This document shows, in pieces, positions 1-8,613 of a stretch of DNA of 41,454 nucleotides; the first letter of the stretch is position 1; every line of letters begins with the position of its first letter. Both the position numbers and the translations under genes were made by a program. The notes below the pieces were generated by a model. The model was not told the DNA's origin, did no database searches, and was given only the letters and a program-made list of their open reading frames with translations. The stretch comes from an uncultured Hyphomicrobiales bacterium (lineage in GTDB: Bacteria > Pseudomonadota > Alphaproteobacteria > Rhizobiales > Xanthobacteraceae): the NCBI GenBank assembly GCA_903878085.1, contig CAIRGJ010000010.1, positions 1 through 41,454 of the forward strand, read 5' to 3'.

Positions 1-488
1 AGCTTGGCGCGGATCGCCTGCGCGAACACCGGCGCCGCGCCGTCGGTCGAAATGCCGATCACCAAAGGCGAGCGGTTCACAATCGCCCCGAACGAAAAAT
101 CGCAGAACGCCGGCTTATCGATGACGTTGACCGGAACGCCCCAGGAGCGCGCCGCTTCGGCAAATAGTGCGGCGTCCCCATCACTCTCGCACGCGCCAAC
201 TGCTATCGAAGCGCCAGCCAAATCTTCCGTCATCCAAGCGCGCTTATGCACGGCGATCTCGCCGCGCGGCGCATCGGCCGCGACCTGAAGCATCTCGTCG
301 GACACCTCGTCGGCATAAACGTCGACCCGCGCGCCGGCCGCCGACAGCAACTCCGCCTTCCAGGCCGCAGCAGGACTGCCGCCGGCCAGCACGCAACGCT
401 TGCCCTCGAGCGCCAGGAACACCGGCAGCCGCGCCAGCGGCGCCATCCTCGCAGGCTGTGCTTCAAGCGGTTTGCGCGACACGCTCAT
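1..488 (-). CDS. cysG: Sirohaem synthase, N-terminal part (cut by window edge)
   Basis: This is the N-terminal 162 codons of a CysG-type protein. The first domain is a precorrin-2 dehydrogenase/sirohydrochlorin ferrochelatase that supplies sirohaem, the cofactor of the nitrite reductase encoded upstream. The visible protein starts MSVSRKPLEAQ, has a Rossmann-like loop (LAGGSPAAAWKAELL, near residues 30-45), then the DFSFGAIVNRSPL and GISTDGAAPVFAQAIR motifs typical of CysG/Met8. The reading frame is open to base 1, so the methyltransferase domain, if present, lies outside the window. The ATG at 488 overlaps the end of nasA by 26 bases, so it is probably co-translated with the nitrate genes. 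Because the end is missing, it cannot be told from the sequence whether it is full CysG or a single-domain CysG-N/Met8 protein. Confidence 0.88.
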   Translation of the reverse strand, partial: MSVSRKPLEAQPARMAPLARLPVFLALEGKRCVLAGGSPAAAWKAELLSAAGARVDVYADEVSDEMLQVAADAPRGEIAVHKRAWMTEDLAGASIAVGACESDGDAALFAEAARSWGVPVNVIDKPAFCDFSFGAIVNRSPLVIGISTDGAAPVFAQAIRAK

Positions 489-2106
489 TGTTCTCAACCT
501 TCTGGCTCACGATCTTCTTCAACTCCGGCAGACACGACCCGCAATTGGTGCCGGCGCGCAGCGCCTTGCCGATGTCCTCGACATTCGCAGCCTGGCCGCT
601 TGCGATCGCCGCGCGAATGACATTCAGCCCGACGCCGAAACAGGCGCAGATCACGGGACCCGGATCGGCGAGACCGTCGGTCGACTTTCCCGACAGCAAG
701 CCGCGGCGCTGCGCGTCGCCGACGCTTTCCGCCTCGAACAGCGCTTTCACGGCATCCCAATGCGGCGCGGCCTCAGCTGGACCGATGAACAGCGCGCCGG
801 TCAACCGACCGTCGACGAAGGCCGCCATGCGGTAGCTGCCGCGAGGCGCGTCGAAATATTCCGCGACTTCGGTGCCGGCGCCGAACATCGCCTTGGCGTG
901 CTCGCGCCAGACATCCGGCGTGTCGTTACTCGCCAGCAGCCAGCCTGCGCCATTGGCCACCGTCACCCGCGACCACCACGCCGCCGCCGGGATCGCCAGC
1001 GGCGTCCGCGACAGTGCAAAGCCGCGAAACGCGAACGCGACCGGTTCGATGGTCACCGGCGTTGTCTTGGATTCGGGCTGGCCAGAATATGGATCGGTGG
1101 CCGGCGCGACCAGGTCGCCGACGCGGGCGGAGGACGCTGTCTCATCGCTCCAATGGATCGGCGCAAACAGCGAGCCGCGGCGCTGGCTCTCGCTCACCGT
1201 CACCTTGAGCACGCAGGCGCCATGCGGCGAACGCACGCGGGCGAAACCGCCGTCGCGCAGGCCGAGTTTCGCGGCATCCTTCGGGTGGACTTCGACGAAC
1301 GGCTCCGGCAAATGCGCGCCGAGCCGCGGGCTGAGGCCCGAGCGCGTCATGGTGTGCCATTGGTCGCGGACGCGACCGGTATTGAGCCGCAGCGAAAATT
1401 CCGCAGAGACTTTCGCGTGCGGCGCAGGCTTGTCCGGCGCGATCAGCTGCGCCTTGCGGTCGGGCGTGAAGAAGCCGCCATCGGCGAAGAAACGCGTCTC
1501 GCCACGCGGCTCGCCAATCGACGCCCCTTGCCGCGCCGGCCATTGCACCGGATCGAGCGCGTTGAACTCGTCGTCGCTGAGCGTGGCCAGCGCGCCAATG
1601 TCGAAGTCGCGGGTGCCGTTGTTTTCGAAGGCCGACAGCGCCGCGTGCTCGCGAAACACTGCCGCCGCGGAGTCGAAGTTGAACGCATCGGCAAAGCCCA
1701 TGCGGCGCGCGACTTCCGTAACAATCCACCAATCGGGCTTGGCCTCGCCGGGTAGAGGCAGAAACGGCCGCTGGCGCGTGATGCGGCGCTCGGAATTGGT
1801 GACGGTGCCATCCTTCTCGCCCCAGGCGGCGGCCGGCAGCAGGATCTGCGCGCCGGCATTGACGGTGTCGTTGGACAGCACGTTCTCCGACACGACGAAC
1901 AGATCGAGCTTGGCCAGCGCCTCGCGCACCGCGCCGGCCCGCGGCAGCGACACCGCCGGATTGGTCGCCATGACCCAAAGTGCCTTGATTTCGCCGCGTT
2001 CGACCGCCTCGAACATCTGCACCGCCTTGAGGCCCTCGCGCTGCGCCATGGCGCGGGCGTTCCAGAAGCGGCCGACGCGGTCGATGTCTTCATGACCGAA
2101 GTTCAT
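463..2106 (-). CDS. nasA: Assimilatory nitrate reductase, C-terminal part (downstream of frameshift)
   Basis: This frame carries the C-terminal 547 residues of NasA, the cytoplasmic Mo-bisMGD enzyme reducing nitrate to nitrite. It opens in the middle of the catalytic domain (MNFGHEDIDRVGRFW), continues through the molybdopterin-dinucleotide-binding domain (RDQWHTMTRSGLSPRL, HPKDAAKLGLRDG), and ends in a BFD-like [2Fe-2S] domain with the CACFG and CGSCLPEL cysteine pairs (CxC and CxxC). Bacterial NasA enzymes commonly carry this extra C-terminal cluster. The ATG at 2106 is almost certainly not a native start: in a corrected frame the sequence runs straight on from the upstream half (GLANQLAAH-MNFGHEDI). 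An ATGA overlap with the upstream TGA could let ribosomes re-initiate here, but the two halves would then be separate chains. Confidence 0.9.
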   Translation of the reverse strand: MNFGHEDIDRVGRFWNARAMAQREGLKAVQMFEAVERGEIKALWVMATNPAVSLPRAGAVREALAKLDLFVVSENVLSNDTVNAGAQILLPAAAWGEKDGTVTNSERRITRQRPFLPLPGEAKPDWWIVTEVARRMGFADAFNFDSAAAVFREHAALSAFENNGTRDFDIGALATLSDDEFNALDPVQWPARQGASIGEPRGETRFFADGGFFTPDRKAQLIAPDKPAPHAKVSAEFSLRLNTGRVRDQWHTMTRSGLSPRLGAHLPEPFVEVHPKDAAKLGLRDGGFARVRSPHGACVLKVTVSESQRRGSLFAPIHWSDETASSARVGDLVAPATDPYSGQPESKTTPVTIEPVAFAFRGFALSRTPLAIPAAAWWSRVTVANGAGWLLASNDTPDVWREHAKAMFGAGTEVAEYFDAPRGSYRMAAFVDGRLTGALFIGPAEAAPHWDAVKALFEAESVGDAQRRGLLSGKSTDGLADPGPVICACFGVGLNVIRAAIASGQAANVEDIGKALRAGTNCGSCLPELKKIVSQKVENNERVAQTA

Positions 2107-3182
2107 GTGTGCGGCGAGTTGATTGGCCAGCCCCCCACCTCCCGTCCGCCCATCGCGTTGGGCTGGCCGGTCAGCGAGAACGGACCCATGCCGGGCTTGC
2201 CGATGCGGCCGGTCGCCAGATGGCAGTTGATGATGCTGGTGACTTTGTCGGTACCCTGTGCCGACTGGTTCACGCCTTGCGAAAAACAGGTGACCACCTT
2301 CGCTGTCGTGCGGAACAGGTCGAAGAACTGCGCGACATCGGCTTCGGCAAGGCCGGTTGCATTGGCGGTGGCGGCGGCACTCGGCGCGATCTCTCGCGTC
2401 CGCACCAGCGCCTCGGTCAAACCCACCGTATGCGCGTCAATATATTGGTAGTCCAGCGCCAGGGTGTCGGCGAGGTGCACCAGCAGGCCGCTAAACAGCA
2501 CTGTGTCCATGCCGGGCGCGACGCTCAGGAACAGGTTGGCATCCTCGGCGGTTGCCGTGCGGCGCGGATCGATCACCACGATCTTGGCGCCGCGCGTCCG
2601 CTTGTTGGCGACCATGCGTTGATACAAAACCGGATGACACCAGGCGGCGTTGGAACCGACCAGCACGATGAGATCGGCGCAGTCGAGATCGGCGTAGGCG
2701 CCAGGCACAATGTCGGCGCCGAAGGCGCGGCGGTGACCGGCCACCGTCGAGGACATGCACAGCCGCGAGTTGGTGTCGACATTCGAAGAGCCAATGAAGC
2801 CCTTCATCAGCTTGTTGGCGACGTAATAATCCTCAGTTAACAACTGGCCGGAAAGATAAAACGCCACCGAGTCGGGGCCGTGCTTCGCGATGGTATCGGC
2901 AAAGCCGTCCGCTGCCTTGCCGAGCGCGCTGTCCCACGACGTCTGCGTCAGTGTGCCGTTGGACTGGCGCAGCGTCGGGTACAGCAGCCGGGTATCTAGG
3001 CCCAGCGTCTCGCCGAGCGCCGAACCCTTCGAGCATAGGCGTCCAAAATTGGCCGGGTGCGCGGGATCGCCGGCGATGACGGCGCCGCCACGACCATCGG
3101 GCTTGGCCAGCACGCCACAACCGACGCCGCAATAGGGGCATGCCGTGCGGACCGCCGGCGGATGCTGCGCGGGCGCGTTCAT
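2103..3182 (-). CDS. nasA: Assimilatory nitrate reductase, N-terminal part (truncated by frameshift)
   Basis: This frame encodes the N-terminal 359 residues of NasA. It has the [4Fe-4S] motif (Cys15, Cys18, Cys22 and Cys50 in TACPYCGVGC and GRLCSKG), the GSSNVDTNSRLCMSS active-site region with the cysteine expected to ligate Mo, and the NCHLATGRIGKPGMGPFSLTGQ motif. It then leaves the family frame at a six-G run (2131-2136) and stops at 2103. One extra G would restore GGREVGGLANQLAAHMNFG and give a 906-residue protein, the usual NasA length. The ATG at 3182 overlaps the TGA of the flavoprotein gene by one base (TGATG). An in-frame TTG at 3185 is a less likely start. The break is either a true mutation or a homopolymer read error. 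Confidence 0.9.
   Translation of the reverse strand: MNAPAQHPPAVRTACPYCGVGCGVLAKPDGRGGAVIAGDPAHPANFGRLCSKGSALGETLGLDTRLLYPTLRQSNGTLTQTSWDSALGKAADGFADTIAKHGPDSVAFYLSGQLLTEDYYVANKLMKGFIGSSNVDTNSRLCMSSTVAGHRRAFGADIVPGAYADLDCADLIVLVGSNAAWCHPVLYQRMVANKRTRGAKIVVIDPRRTATAEDANLFLSVAPGMDTVLFSGLLVHLADTLALDYQYIDAHTVGLTEALVRTREIAPSAAATANATGLAEADVAQFFDLFRTTAKVVTCFSQGVNQSAQGTDKVTSIINCHLATGRIGKPGMGPFSLTGQPNAMGGREVGGWPINSPHT
2131..2136 (-). other. Frameshift site in nasA (G6 run on coding strand)
   Basis: The coding strand reads GAGGTGGGGGGCTGGCC. In the present frame this gives EVGGWP and soon a TGA. With seven Gs it would read EVGGLAN, the NasA family sequence, and continue in frame into the downstream half. 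No other break is seen in either half, so the lesion is confined to this run. Confidence 0.85.
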
Positions 3183-4813
3183 CAATACACGTCCTGCTGA
3201 TAGCGGCCGCTCTTCTTCAGATCGCCCACAAAAGCCGCTGCGTCGGCGGCGATGCGCACGCCGTGCTGGGCAACAATATCGACCAGCGCCAGTTCGACAT
3301 CCTTGGCCATGCGCTTGGCATCGCCACAGACATAAATGTGCGCGCCGTCAGCGAGCCAAGCCCAGAGATCGCGGCCGACTTCGCGCATGCGATCCTGCAC
3401 ATAGATCTTCTCGCCGCTGTCGCGCGACCAGGCCAGCGTCAGTCGGGTGAGATGGCCGCAGTCTTTCATCGCCTTGAATTCGTCTTCATAGAAGAAGTCG
3501 CAGTTGGAGCGCTGATGGCCGAAGAACAGCCAGTTGCGCCCCGGCGCCTTGACGGCCTGCCGCTCCTGCAGGAAGGCGCGGAACGGCGCCACCCCGGTGC
3601 CGGGGCCCACCATGATGACCGGCACGTTCGGATCGGCCGGCAGCGCGAAGGCATGCGCTTTCTGTACGTAGACCTTGAGCTGAGCGCCGGGTTCGATGCG
3701 TTCGGCGAGCATGGTCGAGCAGACGCCAAACCGGTCGCGGCCAGCGATGCGATAACGCACAGTATCGACGGTGAGCGCCACACAGCCGGGCTTGGTCTTC
3801 GGCGACGACGAGATCGAATAAAGCCGCGGCTGCAACGAATCGAGCGATTCTATGAAGGCTTCAGGATCGGGCCGGATGCCGGGAAATTTCTCGATGGCGC
3901 TCAAGACGTCCATTGTCGCCGCGTCGCCATCGGGGTCCTCGCCGGTCGACAGCGCGCGCGCCTTCTTCCGGCGGTCGCCGCCGGTGATGTAGGAGAACAA
4001 CTGGAACAGCATGTCGGGCGCCGGCGACAGCGATACGCCATCGGTCAGGCATTCGCGCAACGTGCGGCCGCCGATCGGGAAATCGGCCGGCGCACCGAGC
4101 GCCCTGATCACCGCCTCAACCAGCGCCGGATCGTTCGCCGGAAACAGGCCGAAGGCATCGCCCACCGTGTAGTCGAGCCCGCATTCGGCAAGATCGAACT
4201 CGACGTGCCAGGTTTCCTTTTCGGAACCCGGCTTGTTGAGCAATTTACGCGACAGCACTTTGGCCACCGCAGGATTGTCGCGCGAGGTGCCCGGCGCGGC
4301 CTGAATCACCGGTGCCGGCGCCGCGGCCGGCTCAGCCGCCGCCTGCGGCGCGGTAACGGCGGGCGCGCTCTTGAGCTCTTCGTGCAACTTCTTGACCATG
4401 CGGGCGGTTTCCTTGCCGCCCGGCACGCACAGGTTCAGCCGCTCTTCTGTTCCCGACACGATCGCGCCGGAGTAATTCTTGCAGTCATAGCCGCACTGGC
4501 CGCAGTCCTGCTGCGCCATCGCCGCCATCATCTTCCAGCGCAGCGGCTTGTCCGCGGCGAGATTCATGCGCTCGGCGAGCGGTAAGGTCTGATCGTGCCA
4601 CGGAGCGCCACCGTCATCTTCTTCATCAGTCTTGACGCTGGCCGCCCCCGACATCAGGGCCACGCCCTGATCGCTCGACAGCGGCGTGATGCCCGAGCCG
4701 TCGAGTGCAATCAGCCCCGCAAAGAAACCATTGAGCCACGCGCGCTGATCCTCGGAGAACGGCGCAGTCTCAGGCACCAGCGACGGGATCGGCGGCGGCA
4801 TGTTCTGCGTCAT
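3182..4813 (-). CDS. CysJ-like flavoprotein reductase with N-terminal Fe-S motif
   Basis: This 543-residue protein is an NADPH-dependent flavoprotein of the sulfite reductase alpha (CysJ) type, probably passing electrons to NirA. The C-terminal half has the FAD-binding RLYSISSSP motif, the NADPH-binding GPGTGVAPFRAFLQER motif and the terminal RYQQDVY typical of ferredoxin-NADP reductase-like modules. The FMN-binding flavodoxin domain of true CysJ is absent. In its place, residues 104-131 hold CGQCGYDC and LNLCVPGG, the four-cysteine pattern of the small FeS domain seen in Rnf and corrinoid proteins (Cys104, 107, 111, 129). A low-complexity Ala/Pro linker follows. It overlaps nirA (ATGA) and nasA (TGATG). 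Electron delivery to nitrite or nitrate reductase is inferred from position; it is often annotated only as sulfite reductase subunit alpha. Confidence 0.87.
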   Translation of the reverse strand: MTQNMPPPIPSLVPETAPFSEDQRAWLNGFFAGLIALDGSGITPLSSDQGVALMSGAASVKTDEEDDGGAPWHDQTLPLAERMNLAADKPLRWKMMAAMAQQDCGQCGYDCKNYSGAIVSGTEERLNLCVPGGKETARMVKKLHEELKSAPAVTAPQAAAEPAAAPAPVIQAAPGTSRDNPAVAKVLSRKLLNKPGSEKETWHVEFDLAECGLDYTVGDAFGLFPANDPALVEAVIRALGAPADFPIGGRTLRECLTDGVSLSPAPDMLFQLFSYITGGDRRKKARALSTGEDPDGDAATMDVLSAIEKFPGIRPDPEAFIESLDSLQPRLYSISSSPKTKPGCVALTVDTVRYRIAGRDRFGVCSTMLAERIEPGAQLKVYVQKAHAFALPADPNVPVIMVGPGTGVAPFRAFLQERQAVKAPGRNWLFFGHQRSNCDFFYEDEFKAMKDCGHLTRLTLAWSRDSGEKIYVQDRMREVGRDLWAWLADGAHIYVCGDAKRMAKDVELALVDIVAQHGVRIAADAAAFVGDLKKSGRYQQDVY

Positions 4814-6576
4814 GCGGCCCCCGTCTCGAACATCGTCTTGAGCGTCTCGACTTCGTGCCGGCGCGAGAAGGTCAGGAAGGTTTCGTCGCGACCGGCGCGG
4901 TTGGCCATATAGCCTTTCAACATGCGCTCGATCGTCCGCGGCGCGTCGGTCGCCTTCACGTCGCGGTAAATCTCACGGCCAAGGCCCGCTTCCGGCCCGA
5001 AGCCGCCGCCGATCAGAATGTGATAGCCCTCGACCGGATCGGCGTCTTCGCCGATATCGACTTTGCAAGCGATGAGGCCGATGTCGCCGATATAATGCTG
5101 TGCGCAGGAATGATGGCAGCCGGTGAGATGGATGTTAACCGGACCGTCGAGCTCGACGCGCGCCTCGCACCATTGCGCAATCTCCTCGGCCTGCTCCTTG
5201 GTATGTGCGGCGGCAAAGCGGCAGCCGCTCGCACCGGTGCAAGCCACCAGCCCGGCGCGGATCGAGGTCGCCTGTGTCGACAGGCCGAGCGCGTCGACCG
5301 CGGCTGTTGCCAGTGCGATTTTGTCGTCGGCGACGCCGGAGATCAGCAGATTCTGCCAGACCGTGAGGCGGATATCGCCGTCGCCAAGATCGGCCGCGAT
5401 CTTGGCCAGCCCACGCATCTGGACGGCAGTCAGCTTCGCCACCGGCAGCACTACGCCGATCCAGTTGAGGCCCGCCTGCTTCTGCTTGTGCACACCGATA
5501 TGCGCCGAGCGGTCGTAGACCGGGCGCGGCAGCAGCGCCTCGGCCGGCACTTTCAGCAACGGACGGCCGAGCTTTTCCTCGACGTGAGCGATAAACTTCG
5601 GCAGGCCCCATGCGTCCAGCACATATTTGAGCCGCGCCTTGTTGCGATCGGTGCGGTCGCCATGCTCGATATAGACACGCACGATGGCGTCGGCGACCTG
5701 CGTAGCCTCGTCTGGCTTGACGATGACGCCGGTGTCCTTGGCGAAATCCCTGTGTCCGGTGATGCCACCCAATGCGAGGCGAAAATAGATGCCGGCCTCC
5801 GGCCCGAAGCCCTCTTTCAGTTCAACCGCCTGGAAGCCGATATCGTTGGTGTCTTCGAGCACCGGAATACGACCGGCGCCGTCGAAGCCGACATTGAATT
5901 TGCGCGGCAAGCCGTACAGCGCGCGCTCCTCAAGAATATGGTGGTGCCACGACCGAGCATAAGGCCGCGTGTCGAGCAGTTCCTGCGGATCGATGCCCGC
6001 GGTCGGCGTGCCGGTGACATTGCGGATGTTGTCGGCACCGGTGCCGCGCGAGCCAAGACCAAGGTCCATCAGGGACTCGACCATGATCACAGTGTCCTTG
6101 GGCTCGATCTCGCGCATCTGCAAATTGGCGCGTGTGGTGACGTGGCTATAGCCGTGCGCATATTTGTCGGCCAGATCGGCGAGCTCTGCCATCTGCCAGT
6201 GCGTGACGATGCCGTTCGGAATGCGCAGCCGGCACATATACGAGGTCTGCGCCGGGGCGACGTAGAACAGGCCGTAATAGCGCCAGCGGAAATTGTCGGC
6301 CGGTTTCGGCGCCTCGTTGTTCCTGGCCTGCTGCTTGAGGCGGTCATAGGCATCGAACGGATGCTGCTCGCGCTTGATCTTTTCCTGATCCGACAGTTTG
6401 CCGCCTTCAGCAATTGTGCGGTCCTGCGCCTTGATATGATTGGTGTCGGGGCCGCTTGGCTCGCTCGACGCGAGCGCGCCCGCCGGCAACTGGCCGCGAG
6501 CGGCGCGCGCCGCGGTCAGGCCCGAGGCGAAGCCTTCGAGGTAACGTTTCTGGTCCGGGGTGAAGTCGCTGGACAT
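4810..6576 (-). CDS. nirA: Sirohaem nitrite reductase, NirA family
   Basis: This 588-residue protein belongs to the nitrite/sulfite reductase family, reducing nitrite to ammonium with six electrons in the cytoplasm. Two ferrodoxin-like half domains are recognisable. The sirohaem/[4Fe-4S] ligand cysteines are Cys446 and Cys452 (CTGASGCRFA) and Cys487 and Cys491 (TGCHHSCAQH). The ATG at 6576 is preferred over an in-frame codon at 6609: it has GAGG six bases upstream and would not overlap the preceding gene, whose stop is at 6584. A roughly 70-residue N-terminal extension precedes the catalytic core. The gene overlaps the flavoprotein gene by ATGA. Context (nitrate importer, nasA, cysG) favours nitrite over sulfite as substrate. 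Confidence 0.93.
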   Translation of the reverse strand: MSSDFTPDQKRYLEGFASGLTAARAARGQLPAGALASSEPSGPDTNHIKAQDRTIAEGGKLSDQEKIKREQHPFDAYDRLKQQARNNEAPKPADNFRWRYYGLFYVAPAQTSYMCRLRIPNGIVTHWQMAELADLADKYAHGYSHVTTRANLQMREIEPKDTVIMVESLMDLGLGSRGTGADNIRNVTGTPTAGIDPQELLDTRPYARSWHHHILEERALYGLPRKFNVGFDGAGRIPVLEDTNDIGFQAVELKEGFGPEAGIYFRLALGGITGHRDFAKDTGVIVKPDEATQVADAIVRVYIEHGDRTDRNKARLKYVLDAWGLPKFIAHVEEKLGRPLLKVPAEALLPRPVYDRSAHIGVHKQKQAGLNWIGVVLPVAKLTAVQMRGLAKIAADLGDGDIRLTVWQNLLISGVADDKIALATAAVDALGLSTQATSIRAGLVACTGASGCRFAAAHTKEQAEEIAQWCEARVELDGPVNIHLTGCHHSCAQHYIGDIGLIACKVDIGEDADPVEGYHILIGGGFGPEAGLGREIYRDVKATDAPRTIERMLKGYMANRAGRDETFLTFSRRHEVETLKTMFETGAA

Positions 6577-6583
6577 GGCGGCC

Positions 6584-7810
6584 TCAAGCCGCCAATTTTT
6601 TGGGAGCACTGCGCTCGGCCATGGCGCGGCCGAACATCAGGTCGTCGCGGACCGTCTCAATCGAGGCGGCAGAGCGGATCAATTCGAGATACCAAAGCCC
6701 ATCGACTGTATCGCCGAACAACACCGCGCCGACCAGCCGTCCGTCCGCGATCACCAGCTTTTTGTAGGCGCCGAGACCGGCATCGGACAGCTCGATCTGC
6801 TCGGTGCCCGGCACACCCATGAAGTCGCCGGCGGAAAATACGTTGACACCGGACACCTTGAGATTGGTGGCGAGCACGCTGCCGCAATAGCTGCCGCCCT
6901 CTCCCGCCAACTGCATGGCAAGCGTGCGGGCCTGCTCGTAGGCCGGCTCGACCAGGCCATAGCTGATGCCGCGATGCTCGGCGCATTCGCCGATCGCGTG
7001 AATGCCCGCTTTGCTGGTTTGCAGATGATCGTCGACCACAATGCCGCGGCCGATATCGAGATCGGCAGTGCGTGCAAGATCGACATTCGGCTTGATGCCG
7101 GCGGCGACGACGACCAGATCGGCCGCTATCACCCGCCCGTCCTTGAGCTCCACCGCCTGCGCGCGTTTGTCGCCGCAAATGCCGGCGGTCTCGGCGCTGA
7201 GATACACGGTAATGCCGCGCGCTTCGACCGCGTCTTTGAGCAAGGCCGAGGCGCGCGCGTCGAGCTGGCGCTCCATCAGCCGGTCCATCAAGTGAATCAC
7301 GGATACCTGCGCGCCCGCTTTCGCCAGGCCATAGGCTGCTTCCAGGCCGAGCAAGCCGCCGCCGATCACGACGGCTTTGGCGCCGACAGCCGCCGCCTCA
7401 ATGGTGGCGACATCGCCGAGGTCGCGGAACGTCATCACGCCGGGCAGATCCATGCCGGGCACGTTGAGCCGTATCGGCCGCGAACCGGTGGCCAACACCA
7501 ATTGCGTGAAAGGCAGCGTCGCGCCATTGGCGAGGCGCAGGCGGCGAATGGCGGGATCGATCGCAGTCGCGGTGTGCCCATACAGCAACGTGACGCCGCG
7601 GTCGCGCCACCATTGCGCAGGTTTCAGTTCGATCTCGCTGCGTGAGGTTTCTCGCGCCAGCACCGACGACAACAGCACGCGATTATACGCCAGATGCGGT
7701 TCCTCGCCGACGACGGCTACCGAGTAGCGGCCAAGCGCGCGCTTGCTCAGCTCCTCCACAAGCCGCATTGCGGCCATGCCGTTGCCGACAATGACGAGTG
7801 GCTCGCTCAT
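6584..7810 (-). CDS. FAD/NAD(P)-dependent oxidoreductase, NirB N-terminal-like
   Basis: This 408-residue protein is a pyridine nucleotide-disulfide oxidoreductase-type flavoprotein without the redox disulfide, resembling the N-terminal part of NirB/NasB and rubredoxin or ferredoxin reductases. It shows the N-terminal FAD motif VIVGNGMAAMR, a central NAD(P) motif VIGGGLLGLEAA, and a C-terminal FAD-contacting IHAIGECAEH. The sirohaem domain of full-length NirB is missing; that role is filled by the separate nirA next door. The ATG at 7810 overlaps the nrtD stop (ATGA). It probably feeds NAD(P)H electrons to NasA or NirA, either directly or through the BFD-like domain of NasA. That pairing is inference. 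Confidence 0.88.
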   Translation of the reverse strand: MSEPLVIVGNGMAAMRLVEELSKRALGRYSVAVVGEEPHLAYNRVLLSSVLARETSRSEIELKPAQWWRDRGVTLLYGHTATAIDPAIRRLRLANGATLPFTQLVLATGSRPIRLNVPGMDLPGVMTFRDLGDVATIEAAAVGAKAVVIGGGLLGLEAAYGLAKAGAQVSVIHLMDRLMERQLDARASALLKDAVEARGITVYLSAETAGICGDKRAQAVELKDGRVIAADLVVVAAGIKPNVDLARTADLDIGRGIVVDDHLQTSKAGIHAIGECAEHRGISYGLVEPAYEQARTLAMQLAGEGGSYCGSVLATNLKVSGVNVFSAGDFMGVPGTEQIELSDAGLGAYKKLVIADGRLVGAVLFGDTVDGLWYLELIRSAASIETVRDDLMFGRAMAERSAPKKLAA

Positions 7811-8601
7811 GCGGCCTCAACAAACTGATGCCGCTCGTACAGGAACTCCAGCACGCGTTGGCGGCATTTGAGGAACGAGGCATCGGCCACCAGCTCGAGC
7901 CGCTTGCGCGGCCGCGCCAGCGGCACACTCAGAATTTCACCGATCTGCGCTTCGGGACCGTTGGTCATCATCACGATGCGGTCCGACAGCAGCACAGCCT
8001 CGTCGACGTCGTGGGTGATCATCATCACGGTGTTGCCGAGCTTCTGGTGCAGGCCCATCACCGTGTCCTGCAAATGGGCGCGGGTCAGCGCATCGAGCGC
8101 ACCGAACGGTTCGTCGAGCAGCAGGATCTTGGGCTCCATCGCCAGCGCGCGGGCAAGTCCGACGCGCTGCTTCATGCCGCCGGAGATTTCCGACGGGCGC
8201 TTGTCCTTGGCATGCGTCATCTGCACCAGATTGAGATTGTGCAGCGTCCAGGCGTCACGATCGGCGCGCGACTTCTTCGAGCCGAAGACCTTGTCCACCG
8301 CGAGGCGCACATTGTCGTAGACCGTCAGCCACGGCAGCAGGCTGTGGTTCTGGAACACGACCGCACGATCCGGCCCCGGTTCGTTGACCTCATGGCCTTC
8401 AAGGATGACGCCGCCATTGGTCGCCGGCGTCAATCCGGCGACGATATTGAGCAGGGTCGATTTTCCGCAGCCCGAATGGCCGATGATGGAGACGTACTCG
8501 CCCTTCTCCACCTCGAGCGTGATGTCCTTGAGCACCAGCGTCTCTGTGTTGCCGCGCTTGAACGACTTGTCGACGTGATCGATCTTGCAATACGGGATCA
8601 T
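7807..8601 (-). CDS. nrtD: Nitrate ABC transporter ATP-binding protein
   Basis: This 264-residue ATPase energises nitrate import. It has Walker A (GHSGCGKST, residues 41-49), a Q-loop (FQNHSLLPW), the signature SGGMKQR, Walker B with D-loop (LLLDEPFGALD) and the switch THD. It is the short NrtD form; the cyanobacterial NrtC carries an additional C-terminal solute-binding-like domain that is absent here. In some genomes this gene is called nrtC. The ATG at 8601 has AAGGA about nine bases upstream, overlapping the nrtB stop region. The gene lies 12 bases after nrtB and overlaps the next gene by four. Confidence 0.93.
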   Translation of the reverse strand: MIPYCKIDHVDKSFKRGNTETLVLKDITLEVEKGEYVSIIGHSGCGKSTLLNIVAGLTPATNGGVILEGHEVNEPGPDRAVVFQNHSLLPWLTVYDNVRLAVDKVFGSKKSRADRDAWTLHNLNLVQMTHAKDKRPSEISGGMKQRVGLARALAMEPKILLLDEPFGALDALTRAHLQDTVMGLHQKLGNTVMMITHDVDEAVLLSDRIVMMTNGPEAQIGEILSVPLARPRKRLELVADASFLKCRQRVLEFLYERHQFVEAA

Positions 8602-8613
8602 ATTTCTCGTTCC

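Noticed and set aside
3140-4585. 481-codon plus-strand open frame
   Set aside because: Lies antisense to the CysJ-like gene, which has clear FAD and NADPH motifs. The frame is Arg/Ala/Gly-rich with no family features; a high-GC shadow.
4855-6822. 655-codon plus-strand open frame
   Set aside because: Antisense to nirA and the FAD oxidoreductase; no recognisable domain.
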